DNA of 64,000 nucleotides from Microcoleus sp. FACHB-831 (lineage in GTDB: Bacteria > Cyanobacteriota > Cyanobacteriia > Cyanobacteriales > FACHB-T130): positions 62,001-126,000 of the forward strand of contig NZ_JACJON010000073.1 in assembly GCF_014695585.1 (NCBI RefSeq). Reading direction: 5' to 3'. Positions 56,528-64,000 of this stretch are shown piece by piece. The notes beneath the pieces are model-generated. The model did not search any database and was not told the DNA's origin. It saw nothing but the letters and a program-made list of their open reading frames with translations. How positions within the stretch are numbered: position 1 is the first letter of the stretch; every line of letters starts with the position of its first letter. The position numbers and the translations under genes were made by a program.

Positions 56528-56752
56528 TAAGTTTGATTAATACGCGATCGCTCTCTTCTCTATCTGTCTTGAGTGCAAAGATTTAAGAAGTCGAACCGCA
56601 GAGAACGCAGAGTAATAGAGAAGAGATGCGATCGCCCCACTCAAACCATGTCGGGGCTATTGCAATATAAATTCACTTTTATTAATAAAAATTAATAAGA
56701 CGGCGATCGCTCTAAATTGCTCGCCTGAAACCCAATTTTATTCATAAAATTT
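56528..56752. other. Spacer after GerMN gene
   Basis: No gene. Two HIP1 octamers and a CGCAGAGAACGCAGAG direct repeat. The remainder of the gap is occupied by the terminator of the acidic-peptide gene. Confidence 0.4.
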
Positions 56753-56794
56753 AAAAAATGGGTAAGAATTAGATGTATCAGCTCTTACCCATTT
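56753..56794 (-). terminator. Intrinsic terminator of the acidic-peptide gene
   Basis: Perfect 12-bp stem AAATGGGTAAGA/TCTTACCCATTT with a 15-base loop. On the minus strand it is followed by TTTTTTAAATTTT. It lies 128 bases past the acidic-peptide stop codon. Confidence 0.8.
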
Positions 56795-56921
56795 GTATGG
56801 TATTTTTTACGAAATATTAGTTACCTATTGCGATCGCTTGATAGGTATGCAACTCTGATAAAGCTTTTTACAAGCAACGAGCGGACACATATCAAACGCT
56901 ATTAGGCATAGTAGTCAATTT

Positions 56922-57140
56922 CTAACCCGAGCAGCCTTCCGAGCCGTCTCCACCTTCGACTTCCTCCTCTTCCTCGCCCTCGTATTCCTCATCCTCTTCC
57001 TCCTCCTCGTCTTCTTCCTGCTCTTCTTCCTCTTCGCAGTCTTCCTCGTCATGCTCTGCTACAACAGATTCCAAGGAAAACCCAGTTACAGGTTCGGAAA
57101 TGGAGAAGAGGGCATTTTCTAAATTTAATGGGTAAGCCAT
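56922..57140 (-). CDS. 72-residue highly acidic peptide
   Basis: The product has an uncharged N-terminal half (MAYPLNLENALFSISEPVTG) and a C-terminal half made almost only of Glu and Asp. By count, 28 Glu and 5 Asp make up 33 of 72 residues. Cys occurs at 35 and 70, and the end is GGDGSEGCSG. No signal peptide or family is recognised. A strong terminator downstream supports a real transcription unit, but the ribosome site is weak. It diverges from bciB and lies about 2 kb from rimK and 3 kb from another ATP-grasp gene. It may be a ligase substrate, a peptide precursor, or a metal-binding acidic peptide; none is shown. Confidence 0.6.
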   Translation of the reverse strand: MAYPLNLENALFSISEPVTGFSLESVVAEHDEEDCEEEEEQEEDEEEEEDEEYEGEEEEEVEGGDGSEGCSG

Positions 57141-57298
57141 AAATAGTTATACTCTGCGTATAAACAAGAAACTTTCTACATATTAAACCTTAACTTTCAT
57201 TGCCAACCGCCATTAGATAGAACTGTAGTTTATCTTAATGTGGTATTTGAGTTATCTTGATGAAAAGTTGTCCCGCTCGTTAATAAACCGTTTATAGT

Positions 57299-58495
57299 AT
57301 GACTTCGGTGCGTCCCCACCTTAAAGCTAAAGCCCTGAAACCGTTATCCCGCCGCCCTGCGAAAGAACTCTGTAGCGAATGCGGTCTGTGCGATACATAC
57401 TACGTGCATTATGTCAAAGAAGCCTGCGCTTTTATAAATCAGCAAATTACTGAATTAGAAGAACAGACTCACGGACGTAGCCGCAACTTAGATAACCAGG
57501 ATGATTGGTATTTTGGCGTCAATCAAGACATGATGGCGGCGCGAAAAACGCAGCCAATTGAAGGAGCGCAGTGGACTGGAATAGTCAGCAGCATTGCGAT
57601 CGCCATGCTCGATCGCGGCTTAGTTGAAGGCGTTGTCTGCGTCCAGAATACCAAAGAAGACCGCTTTGGGCCAATGCCAATAATTGCTCGTACCGCAGAG
57701 GAAATTTTAGCAGCGCGGGTGAATAAGCCAACCCTATCGCCTAACCTTTCCGTACTAGAGCAAATCGAGCAATCTGGCATGAAACGGCTGCTAGTAATTG
57801 GTGTTGGTTGCCAAATTCAAGCATTACGAGCTGTAGAAAAACAACTAGGCTTAGAAAAACTTTATGTTTTAGGTACGCCCTGTGTAGATAACGTTACTCG
57901 CGCTGGGTTGCAAAAATTTCTGGACACTACCAGTCGTTCCCCAGAAACAGTAGTGCATTACGAATTTATGCAAGACTTCCGAGTTCACTTCAAACACGAA
58001 GATGGCTCGACTGAAACTGTACCTTTCTTTGGACTTAAAACCAATCAGCTCAAAGATGTCTTTGCTCCCTCTTGCATGAGTTGTTTTGATTATGTCAATT
58101 CCCTAGCCGATTTAGTGGTAGGTTACATGGGGGCACCCTTTGGCTGGCAGTGGATTGTGGTGCGGAATAATAGGGGGCAAGAAATGCTGGACTTAGTGCA
58201 AGACCAGCTAGAAACGCAGCCAGTCATGTCAAAAGGCGATCGCCATGCAGCCGTGCAACAGAGCATCCCAGCTTACGATAAAGGTGTCACCCTACCAATG
58301 TGGGCGGCAAAGCTGATGGGCGTGGTCATTGAAAAAATCGGCCCCAAAGGTCTGGAATATGCCCGCTTCTCGATTGACTCCCACTTCACTCGCAACTATC
58401 TCTACATCAGACGGCATCATCCAGAGAAATTAGCGGCGCACGTACCGGAGTACGCCAAGCGGATTGTGGATCGGTATCAACTACCAGAATCCTAA
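57299..58495 (+). CDS. bciB: Ferredoxin-dependent divinyl (proto)chlorophyllide 8-vinyl reductase, BciB-type
   Basis: A 398-residue iron-sulfur flavoprotein of the FrhB/HCAR family. The N-terminal CSECGLC motif (Cys25, 28, 31) and CMSC near residue 262 supply cluster ligands. GVGCQIQALRAVEKQLG and LGTPCVDNVT belong to the FAD-binding core. The cyanobacterial homologue Slr1923 reduces the 8-vinyl group in chlorophyll synthesis; the close relative HCAR acts on 7-hydroxymethyl chlorophyll, so the exact substrate is inferred. A strong terminator follows. Confidence 0.82.
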   Translation: MTSVRPHLKAKALKPLSRRPAKELCSECGLCDTYYVHYVKEACAFINQQITELEEQTHGRSRNLDNQDDWYFGVNQDMMAARKTQPIEGAQWTGIVSSIAIAMLDRGLVEGVVCVQNTKEDRFGPMPIIARTAEEILAARVNKPTLSPNLSVLEQIEQSGMKRLLVIGVGCQIQALRAVEKQLGLEKLYVLGTPCVDNVTRAGLQKFLDTTSRSPETVVHYEFMQDFRVHFKHEDGSTETVPFFGLKTNQLKDVFAPSCMSCFDYVNSLADLVVGYMGAPFGWQWIVVRNNRGQEMLDLVQDQLETQPVMSKGDRHAAVQQSIPAYDKGVTLPMWAAKLMGVVIEKIGPKGLEYARFSIDSHFTRNYLYIRRHHPEKLAAHVPEYAKRIVDRYQLPES

Positions 58496-58513
58496 GTTAA
58501 AACTAAGCAGTTT

Positions 58514-58551
58514 AAGGCAAAAGGTAAAAGGTAAAATTTACCTTTTGCCTT
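58514..58551 (+). terminator. Intrinsic terminator after bciB
   Basis: Perfect 15-bp stem AAGGCAAAAGGTAAA/TTTACCTTTTGCCTT with an 8-base loop, starting 18 bases past the stop. Confidence 0.8.
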
Positions 58552-58590
58552 TCTGAGGAACAGGGCCTTATTGGCATTTTTGGAAAGATT

Positions 58591-59073
58591 ATGACATCTT
58601 CTCAAAAGCAGTTGACGATCGGATGGCGGGAGTGGATCTCACTGCCCGATCTTGGGATCTCCGCAGTTAAAGCGAAAATTGACACGGGGGCACGCTCCAG
58701 TGTATTGCACGCTTTTGATATCGAGCCTTTTGACCGCGATGGCAAACGCATGGTTAGATTCAAAGTGCATCCCAACCAACGGGATAACACTACGACTGTA
58801 ACAGCGGAGGCGGAGCTTATAGATGAAAGATACGTTCGCAATTCCGGCGGACAATCAGAGTTGCGACCAGTGATCCTGACTCAGGTCGAACTTTTGGGAC
58901 AAAGATGGCCCATTGAACTGACATTGACTAATCGCGAAACAATGGTTTTCCGGATGCTGCTTGGTAGAGAGGCAGTACGCCGAAGATTTTTAGTGAATGC
59001 AAACAAGTCATTTTTACTCAGCCCAACTGGGATTAAGAAATTTAAACAAAAGCAAGAGAAACAAGAATTATGA
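58591..59073 (+). CDS. RimB-like retropepsin-fold protease
   Basis: A 160-residue protein with the aspartic-protease-like motif IDTGARSS (Asp31) and a later [17 protein letters not shown] segment typical of the ATP-dependent zinc protease/RimB family. In Pseudomonas, RimB works with RimK and trims the glutamate tail on ribosomal protein S6. The ATG of rimK overlaps its stop by four bases (ATGA), so the two are translationally coupled. The name RimB follows from that pairing. Confidence 0.85.
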   Translation: MTSSQKQLTIGWREWISLPDLGISAVKAKIDTGARSSVLHAFDIEPFDRDGKRMVRFKVHPNQRDNTTTVTAEAELIDERYVRNSGGQSELRPVILTQVELLGQRWPIELTLTNRETMVFRMLLGREAVRRRFLVNANKSFLLSPTGIKKFKQKQEKQEL

Positions 59074-59975
59074 AAATCGGTATCTTATCGCTGAACGCTT
59101 CGCTTTACTCTACCAAGCGGCTTGTGGACGCTGGCGATAAGCTGGGTCACGAGATGCATGTCATCGATTACCTACGCTGTTACATGAACATTACCGCCCA
59201 CAAACCGATTGTCGTGTACAAGGGGCAACCGTTGGAAGGATTTGATGCGATTATCCCCCGTATTGGGGCGTCAAAAACGTTCTACGGGACGGCGGTGGTG
59301 AGGCAGTTTGAAATGATGGGCGTGTTCACGGCTAACCGTTCTCAGGCGATTTCGCGATCGCGCGACAAGCTACGATGTCTTCAGTTGTTGGCTAAAAAAG
59401 GTATTGGGTTGCCAGTAACTGGATTCGCTCATTCACCAAAAGATATTGAAGGTTTGATCGATATTGTGGGTGGCCCTCCTTTGGTGATCAAACTCCTAGA
59501 AGGTACTCAAGGCATTGGCGTAGTTTTGGCGGAAACTACGCAGGCGGCTAAGTCAGTGATCGAAGCTTTTCGGGGTTTGGATGCCAACATTCTGGTGCAG
59601 GAGTTCATCAAGGAAGCGGATGGCATGGATATTCGTTGCTTTGTGGTTGGCGACAAGGTTGTTGCATCTATGAAGCGGCAAGGTGCGCCTGGGGAGTTTA
59701 GATCTAACTTGCACAGGGGGGGGAGTGCCGAACAAATTAAGTTGACACCAGAGGAGCGCAGTATAGCGGTACGGGCTGCTAAAACGATGGGGCTTAACAT
59801 TGCGGGTGTGGATATACTGCGGTCAAATCACGGGTCAGTGGTGATGGAGTTGAATTCTTCGCCTGGTCTGGGAGGTATTGAGAAGGCGACCGGGAAAGAT
59901 GTGGCGGGGAAAATAATCGAATTTTTGGAGAAAGAAGGGACTTTAGGGAAAAACAGCGATCGCGTCGAATATTAA
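59070..59975 (+). CDS. rimK: Alpha-L-glutamate ligase RimK (ATP-grasp)
   Basis: A 301-residue ATP-grasp enzyme. The sequence [22 protein letters not shown], the [12 protein letters not shown] loop, and the ATP-grasp core ([56 protein letters not shown]) match RimK. It adds glutamates to the C-terminus of S6 and can make poly-alpha-glutamate. Coupled to rimB. Another role, on the nearby acidic peptide, is possible but not shown. Confidence 0.92.
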   Translation: MKIGILSLNASLYSTKRLVDAGDKLGHEMHVIDYLRCYMNITAHKPIVVYKGQPLEGFDAIIPRIGASKTFYGTAVVRQFEMMGVFTANRSQAISRSRDKLRCLQLLAKKGIGLPVTGFAHSPKDIEGLIDIVGGPPLVIKLLEGTQGIGVVLAETTQAAKSVIEAFRGLDANILVQEFIKEADGMDIRCFVVGDKVVASMKRQGAPGEFRSNLHRGGSAEQIKLTPEERSIAVRAAKTMGLNIAGVDILRSNHGSVVMELNSSPGLGGIEKATGKDVAGKIIEFLEKEGTLGKNSDRVEY

Positions 59976-60071
59976 ATTTGCCAGTAACTTCGCGAGCCGT
60001 CATCCCCATTCGTGTCAATTTAAGTAATGTGGGGGAAAGATTATTAAGTTTGGCGATTAAAAAGTAAAAAA
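59976..60071. other. Spacer after rimK
   Basis: AT-rich; no terminator-like stem of note. Confidence 0.35.
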
Positions 60072-60224
60072 ATGTTTTTAAGTTGGCAGCAAGAGATGCC
60101 CTCTGTTATGGATTTTAAGATACAACGCCTACATCGATATTTATTTAAACTAGGTATTCCGCAAAGCGCGATCGCCGTAAACTTACCTTTGGCTAATGAG
60201 GGGGAGCGATCGCCCAGTGCATGA
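60072..60224 (+). CDS. Possible 50-residue small protein upstream of ATP-grasp gene
   Basis: An open frame from ATG (MFLSWQQEMP) with a basic helix IQRLHRYLFKLGI and a C-terminal GERSPSA. There is no ribosome site, and two HIP1 octamers lie within it, so the frame may be fortuitous. It is noted because a short gene directly upstream of an ATP-grasp ligase could be a substrate precursor. Confidence 0.25.
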   Translation: MFLSWQQEMPSVMDFKIQRLHRYLFKLGIPQSAIAVNLPLANEGERSPSA

Positions 60225-60340
60225 TATTATGACTGGCAACTCTCTGACATCGCACAAGCAACAGTACTTCGTTAGCTACACAATGTTTTTTTCTAGCAAT
60301 AGGAGTAGTTTTAACGCTATTTATATTCAGGAGGCTTCAA
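60225..60340. promoter_or_regulatory. Leader of the first ATP-grasp gene with strong ribosome site
   Basis: AT-rich leader ending in CAGGAGG eight bases before a GTG start codon at 60341. The site fixes the start. Confidence 0.6.
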
Positions 60341-61309
60341 GTGAAAACCTTGGGAATTTGTAGCTCAGATAGTGACCAAATTTACTTAGAATCACCTAAC
60401 TCTGTTAATTATGAAACAATCAGCCTCTATAAAGAAGCCAAAAAAGTATATGACGATGTTTTAGTATTTAACCCTTCCCAGATTAGCTATAAATTTGTCC
60501 GAGAACTAGAAAAACCAAAAATTATTCTTGATAATAAGGATATAACAAGTTTAACAACCCTAATTGTACGACGTATTGTAGGCAGCGAACAATCAACAGC
60601 TATTTTAGTTAATTCACTAGCAGCTTGTAATTGCGATGTGATAGACCCACTAGCAAGATTTACAGGTAAAGTAAATTCTAAACTATTACCAGCTCTTAGA
60701 CATCATAAAAAAAAAATAGGGATAAATTCTTACCCTGCTTTTAATATAGAAAACGCAACGCAGTTAATTAACGAGCTAGCTGAATCAGACAAATTCCCTT
60801 TAATAGTTAAGCCTTTCAATGGTAGGGGAGGTATAGGCGTTGAGCTTTTAAACGATCGATATACAGCGCTAGAGTATGCCAAAAATTTCTTTATTCAAAA
60901 TGCCGGGAATAACGTACCAATACTGCTCCAGGAATTTGTACGGTTTAAATCCGAATACCGCGTGATGGTAATTGACGGTAAATGTTTGGGAGCAGTTGAG
61001 AAAAAAGCCAAACCAGGAAGTTTAGCGGCTAATGCTGCACAAGGCGGCAGTTTTGTAGTAGCTAATGTGCCAAATATAGTAGATTTTACTGTTAAGAATG
61101 TAAGCCAAAAAGGTATTTATGGTATAGATGTTGGTGAAGATTGCGATGGCAAACTTTATATCATCGAAGCTAACCCTACACCGATGTGGAGTGCTTTTGA
61201 ACAAGCTACAGGAATCAATGTCGCGAAAGAGATTATTAATTGTGCAATCGACAGGCTGCATAAAAAAGTCAATTCTCCGCTTTTAGGAGCGACAGAAGTT
61301 ACACCATAG
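60341..61309 (+). CDS. RimK-like ATP-grasp ligase, island copy 1
   Basis: A 322-residue protein starting at GTG after AGGAGG. The first 110 residues are a pre-ATP-grasp domain (MKTLGICSSDSDQIYLESPN, VLVFNPSQISYKFVRELE). The ATP-grasp core follows: PLIVKPFNGRGGIGVELL near residue 165, LLQEFVRFKSEYRVMVIDG near 200, and YIIEANPTPMWSAFEQATG near 280. The family forms amide or ester bonds with acyl-phosphate intermediates. The substrate is unknown. Its near-twin lies 1.7 kb away in opposite orientation, with a sulfotransferase-like gene between. Confidence 0.85.
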   Translation: MKTLGICSSDSDQIYLESPNSVNYETISLYKEAKKVYDDVLVFNPSQISYKFVRELEKPKIILDNKDITSLTTLIVRRIVGSEQSTAILVNSLAACNCDVIDPLARFTGKVNSKLLPALRHHKKKIGINSYPAFNIENATQLINELAESDKFPLIVKPFNGRGGIGVELLNDRYTALEYAKNFFIQNAGNNVPILLQEFVRFKSEYRVMVIDGKCLGAVEKKAKPGSLAANAAQGGSFVVANVPNIVDFTVKNVSQKGIYGIDVGEDCDGKLYIIEANPTPMWSAFEQATGINVAKEIINCAIDRLHKKVNSPLLGATEVTP

Positions 61310-61393
61310 CCAACATTTTTTATACGCATAAATATTTAGTATCGCGAGACGCAACTGACTTTTTAAACAAATATTATCTGGTTAAAAAAGCTT

Positions 61394-62125
61394 ATGCAAA
61401 TTACCCATAAGGCAATTATTAGTCCTTGTAGAAGCGCCTCGACTGCTTTAGAAAACTGTTTCGGACAAGAGCCAGAACTCCGAGTAATTCACCAACCTAT
61501 TAAATCTGGGCTTTTACGGTGGGGAATTGAAGACTACCGTATTTTTTTTAAAAAGCCTTTAGGCGCTAGAGCGATTATTTTTAAAGAAACTATCGGGTCC
61601 CGCAAGCTGCGAACGTCTCGGCTAATTGTATTTCCTTCAAAAGAACTGGTATCAAACACCGATCAAGTTTTTATTTTTAGGGAGCCGCTGGAAACATGGC
61701 GTTCGTGGCTGAAATACAACTATAAAAATTTAGACTTTTTTCTAATTTCCTACAAACATACTTTCCATTTATTAAAAGAAAGTTTGGAAATAGCACCGCA
61801 GCGCGTTACTTGCATCACCCAAGACTTATTTTTGGATTACCCAGAACAAGTTCTGAGGGAACTCTGCTCTAAATGGGAGATTCCCTATCGAGAAAATATG
61901 TTGTGGTGGGAAAGACCTTTTGGTAGCGATACTTGCTTGATTGAGTTTTCAAAATTTACAAAGATTGCTATTCATAAAAGGCGGGTATTTGATAGTTTAA
62001 AAAAAGCTGAAACGGTGATAAGAACACAACCGCAGCAAGATTTACACCCTACTAACGAGCAAGAATTTGAGGTGGTTAGACAATTAGCGCCTATTTATCA
62101 AACAGTTTGTAGTCTTAGTTTTTAA
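61394..62125 (+). CDS. Sulfotransferase-like protein
   Basis: A 243-residue protein. The N-terminal P-loop-like SPCRSASTALE (residues 10-20) fits the 5'-phosphosulfate-binding loop of PAPS-dependent sulfotransferases, and VFIFREPLETWRSWLKYNY near residue 95 fits their 3'-phosphate motif (R-x-P and Ser). The C-terminal part is helical. It would transfer sulfate from PAPS to a hydroxyl or amine of an unknown acceptor. It lies between the two ATP-grasp genes; its stop overlaps the stop side of the minus-strand copy (62122). Confidence 0.65.
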   Translation: MQITHKAIISPCRSASTALENCFGQEPELRVIHQPIKSGLLRWGIEDYRIFFKKPLGARAIIFKETIGSRKLRTSRLIVFPSKELVSNTDQVFIFREPLETWRSWLKYNYKNLDFFLISYKHTFHLLKESLEIAPQRVTCITQDLFLDYPEQVLRELCSKWEIPYRENMLWWERPFGSDTCLIEFSKFTKIAIHKRRVFDSLKKAETVIRTQPQQDLHPTNEQEFEVVRQLAPIYQTVCSLSF

Positions 62126-63060
62126 CCATCAGATCTATTATTCACTCGCTCGATGGCACAATTAATAATCTCTTTCGCAACGTTGATTCCTGTAGCTTGT
62201 TCAAAAGCGCTCCATTTGGGGGTAGGGTTAGCCTCGATGATATAAAATTTGCCATCGCAATCTTCACCAACATCTACACCATAAATACCTTTTTGATTTA
62301 CATTCTTAACAGTAAAATCTACTATGTTTGGAACGTTTGCTGCTACAAAAGTAGCGCCTTGTGCAGCATTAGCAGCTAAACTTCCTGGTTTGGCTTTTTT
62401 CTCGGCTACTCCCAAACATTTACCATCAATTACCATCGCGCGGTATTCGGCTTTAAACCGTACAAATTCCTGGAGCAGTATTGGTACGTTATTCCCTTCA
62501 TTTTGAATAAAGAAATTTTTAGCATATTCTAGCGCTGTATTTAGATCGCTCAAAAGCTCAATACCTTTACCTCCTCTGCCATTGAAAGGCTTAACTATTA
62601 AAGGAAGTTGATGTGATTCAGCTAATTCGTTAATCAAGTGAGTTGCGCTTTCTATATTAAAAGCAATATAAGAATTGATTCCTACTTTTTTTTGGTGGTA
62701 TTTAAGAGTTGCTAATAATTTAGAAGGACCTGCACCTGTAAATCTTTCTAGCGGATCTATAACATCGCAATTACAAGCTGCTAGCGACTTAACCAAAATA
62801 GCTGTTGATTGTTCGCCTCCTCTGATATTTCGTACAATCAGAGTGGTTAAACTTGTTATATCCTGCTTATTCAGAATAATTTTTGGCTTTTCTAGTTCGC
62901 GGACAAACTGATAACTAACCTGAGAAGGGTGAAATACTAAAACATCATCATATACTTTTTTTGCTTCTTGATAGAGGCTTAGTGTTTCATAGTTAACAGA
63001 GTTAGCAGCTTTTAAGTTAATTTCTTTACTACGTGAAGTGGAAATCCCTAAAGTTTTCAC
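62122..63060 (-). CDS. RimK-like ATP-grasp ligase, island copy 2
   Basis: A 312-residue paralogue of the plus-strand copy, with a GTG start after AAGGAGA. Most of the chain is identical in both (VNYETxSLYxEAKKVYDDVLVF, then PLIVKPFNGRGGxGxELL). The ATP-grasp residues are conserved: VKPFNGRGGKGIE, LLQEFVRFKAEYRAMVIDG, and YIIEANPTPKWSAFEQATG. Differences cluster in the N-terminal 30 residues and near residue 120, which may set substrate choice. The 3' ends of both copies face the sulfotransferase gene. Confidence 0.85.
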   Translation of the reverse strand: MKTLGISTSRSKEINLKAANSVNYETLSLYQEAKKVYDDVLVFHPSQVSYQFVRELEKPKIILNKQDITSLTTLIVRNIRGGEQSTAILVKSLAACNCDVIDPLERFTGAGPSKLLATLKYHQKKVGINSYIAFNIESATHLINELAESHQLPLIVKPFNGRGGKGIELLSDLNTALEYAKNFFIQNEGNNVPILLQEFVRFKAEYRAMVIDGKCLGVAEKKAKPGSLAANAAQGATFVAANVPNIVDFTVKNVNQKGIYGVDVGEDCDGKFYIIEANPTPKWSAFEQATGINVAKEIINCAIERVNNRSDG

Positions 63061-63504
63061 TCTAATTCTCCTTTAGAAACTGTATATAAAAACTGCCGTG
63101 TTTTATCTGCACTTAGTTCATATAACCATTGGAAGTAAGTTTGTTCTTACAGATTAATAGAATAATTAACTCTATTAACAAACACTTTGACTAAATTCTA
63201 CCATCAAGTTTTATAGATTTAACAAATTGTTATCCCTAACACGCGATCGCTTTATACCCCGTGTACCGCTTTGGCAGATCGTCCACTCAAGAGGGGCGAT
63301 CGCCTAACCGCTTCAAGGCGCGATCGCCGTTTTCTTACTGGCTATAACCCTTGCAGTGCAAGCTTTGACGCCCATAAATTATACACGGCTAGCCTAAAAG
63401 CATACAATGCGGTTTTCTAGTCGCCTAAGATATTGACACAAGTTTCCCATTTTTTATCAAGCCAATACTGATACTTTAAAAACATCGAACTCAAACAAAC
63501 GTAC
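63061..63504. other. Intergenic region with clustered HIP1 sites
   Basis: 444 bases with three GCGATCGC octamers within 85 bases (63243, 63296, 63320). No gene is supported. Part serves as the leader of the minus-strand ATP-grasp gene. Confidence 0.4.
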
Positions 63505-63687
63505 ATGAAACTTACAACCAGAATTATCTATCAGCTAGCTGCTCTTATCTTCTTATCTGATAAATCAAATGAGACGGACGATTGCAAAGAAATCAACGAA
63601 CCATTTAACAACATAGTGCAGCTGGATGAAAGCTCATGGCTACAACATGAAGTTTTAGAGCTAGAACTACTTATGAGACCAGCCTGA
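63505..63687 (+). CDS. Possible 60-residue protein
   Basis: An open frame MKLTTRIIYQLAALIFLS with a weakly hydrophobic start and an acidic C-terminal half (NETDDCKEINEP, HEVLELELLM). There is no ribosome site and no recognised family. It could be a small membrane-associated or precursor peptide, or non-coding. Confidence 0.25.
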   Translation: MKLTTRIIYQLAALIFLSDKSNETDDCKEINEPFNNIVQLDESSWLQHEVLELELLMRPA

Positions 63688-63887
63688 TCTATCTTCTACT
63701 GCTCCCTCTACCACCTCAAATTCCCAGTTGGCTATACAAGAGGTTAAAAGCTCTGCAAGAAGACAGCAATCTCCACTTGATTATTAACGAGCTACATAGC
63801 TTAATCTCTAAACTAGAAACCTACCCTGGTATCTCTAATTGGGTGGTTCGTCATGCACTCAAATCTATTAAGGATAAACGCGAGTAA
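63681..63887 (+). pseudogene. Start-less open frame, possible gene fragment
   Basis: A 68-codon frame reading SLIYLLLLPLPPQIPSWLYK and ending WVVRHALKSIKDKRE before TAA. It has protein-like composition (one hydrophobic helix and amphipathic helices) but no ATG. It overlaps the end of the 60-residue frame in another phase, so one gene with a frame disruption is possible. No family is recognised. Confidence 0.3.
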
Positions 63888-63947
63888 ATGACAAATATAC
63901 ACCGCAAAAGCAAGCTTCCTGGGAAAAATTGGGCTATGTAAACTAAG

Positions 63948-63990
63948 TATGACAAAACCCGTTTTCTGCAAGAAAATGGGTTTTGTCATA
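63948..63990. terminator. Long hairpin at window end
   Basis: 20-base arms (TATGACAAAACCCGTTTTCT and its complement with one G-T wobble) around a 3-base loop, followed by TTTT on the plus strand. Its core is shared with the palindrome at 50471-50503. Confidence 0.7.
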
Positions 63991-64000
63991 TTTTATGCTG

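Noticed and set aside
63243-63327. Three GCGATCGC octamers as a CRISPR or integron site
   Set aside because: These are HIP1 palindromes, common through the whole window, with irregular spacing.

Overview
The window is chromosomal DNA from a cyanobacterium. The octamer GCGATCGC (HIP1) recurs throughout, genes and gaps alike. Many products are cyanobacterial or chloroplast-lineage proteins: a VTE6-type DUF92 protein, ferredoxin-sulfite reductase, a CCB1-type cytochrome b6f assembly factor, a BciB-type ferredoxin-dependent vinyl reductase, a Hik2-like kinase, DUF3155, DUF3611 and a cyanoexosortase. Heptanucleotide tandem repeats and large multi-PAS/GAF kinases fit a filamentous, Oscillatoriales-like organism, but the genus cannot be fixed. 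No rRNA, tRNA, prophage or CRISPR array was recognised.

Layout. Positions 1-11000 hold housekeeping and small conserved genes: DUF92, a VOC protein, a lipase, a TPR protein, rsmE, DUF389, a BON protein, sir, a glutathione S-transferase and a secreted barrel-like protein. Positions 11500-21550 are a minus-strand signalling block: a 1971-residue hybrid histidine kinase ending in an HPt domain, then a REC-GGDEF protein, a PAS-PAS-GAF-GGDEF protein, and a decayed GGDEF pseudogene. Positions 21700-29400 hold a lipid kinase, a Rel/SpoT enzyme, a PatD-like protein, a zinc-ribbon protein, a fused oligopeptide-type ABC ATPase, and the rbp-rpsU pair. Positions 29400-35500 are looser, with a pentapeptide-repeat protein, a DUF3124 lipoprotein, a Na+/H+ antiporter and a convergent TrkA-N protein.

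Positions 35542-41011 form the first unusual locus. A 1072-residue protein joins a zinc ribbon, a Ser/Thr kinase, a membrane segment, VIT and VWA domains and a C-terminal PEP-CTERM-like sorting signal. It is convergent, with overlapping stop codons, to a cyanoexosortase and its associated protein. Positions 41000-54300 are mainly housekeeping: aat, the serS-rseP-nth-rpsN cluster, a PadR regulator, CCB1, a Hik2-like kinase, an SLH-domain protein, TerB and rsmB. Two tandem GerMN proteins follow.

Positions 56900-63100 form the second unusual region. It has a 72-residue peptide that is 46% Glu+Asp and has its own terminator, then bciB, a rimB-rimK pair, and an island in which a sulfotransferase-like gene sits between two closely similar, inverted ATP-grasp genes. 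The substrate of that island is unknown. It is the best candidate here for an undescribed peptide- or small-molecule-modifying system.
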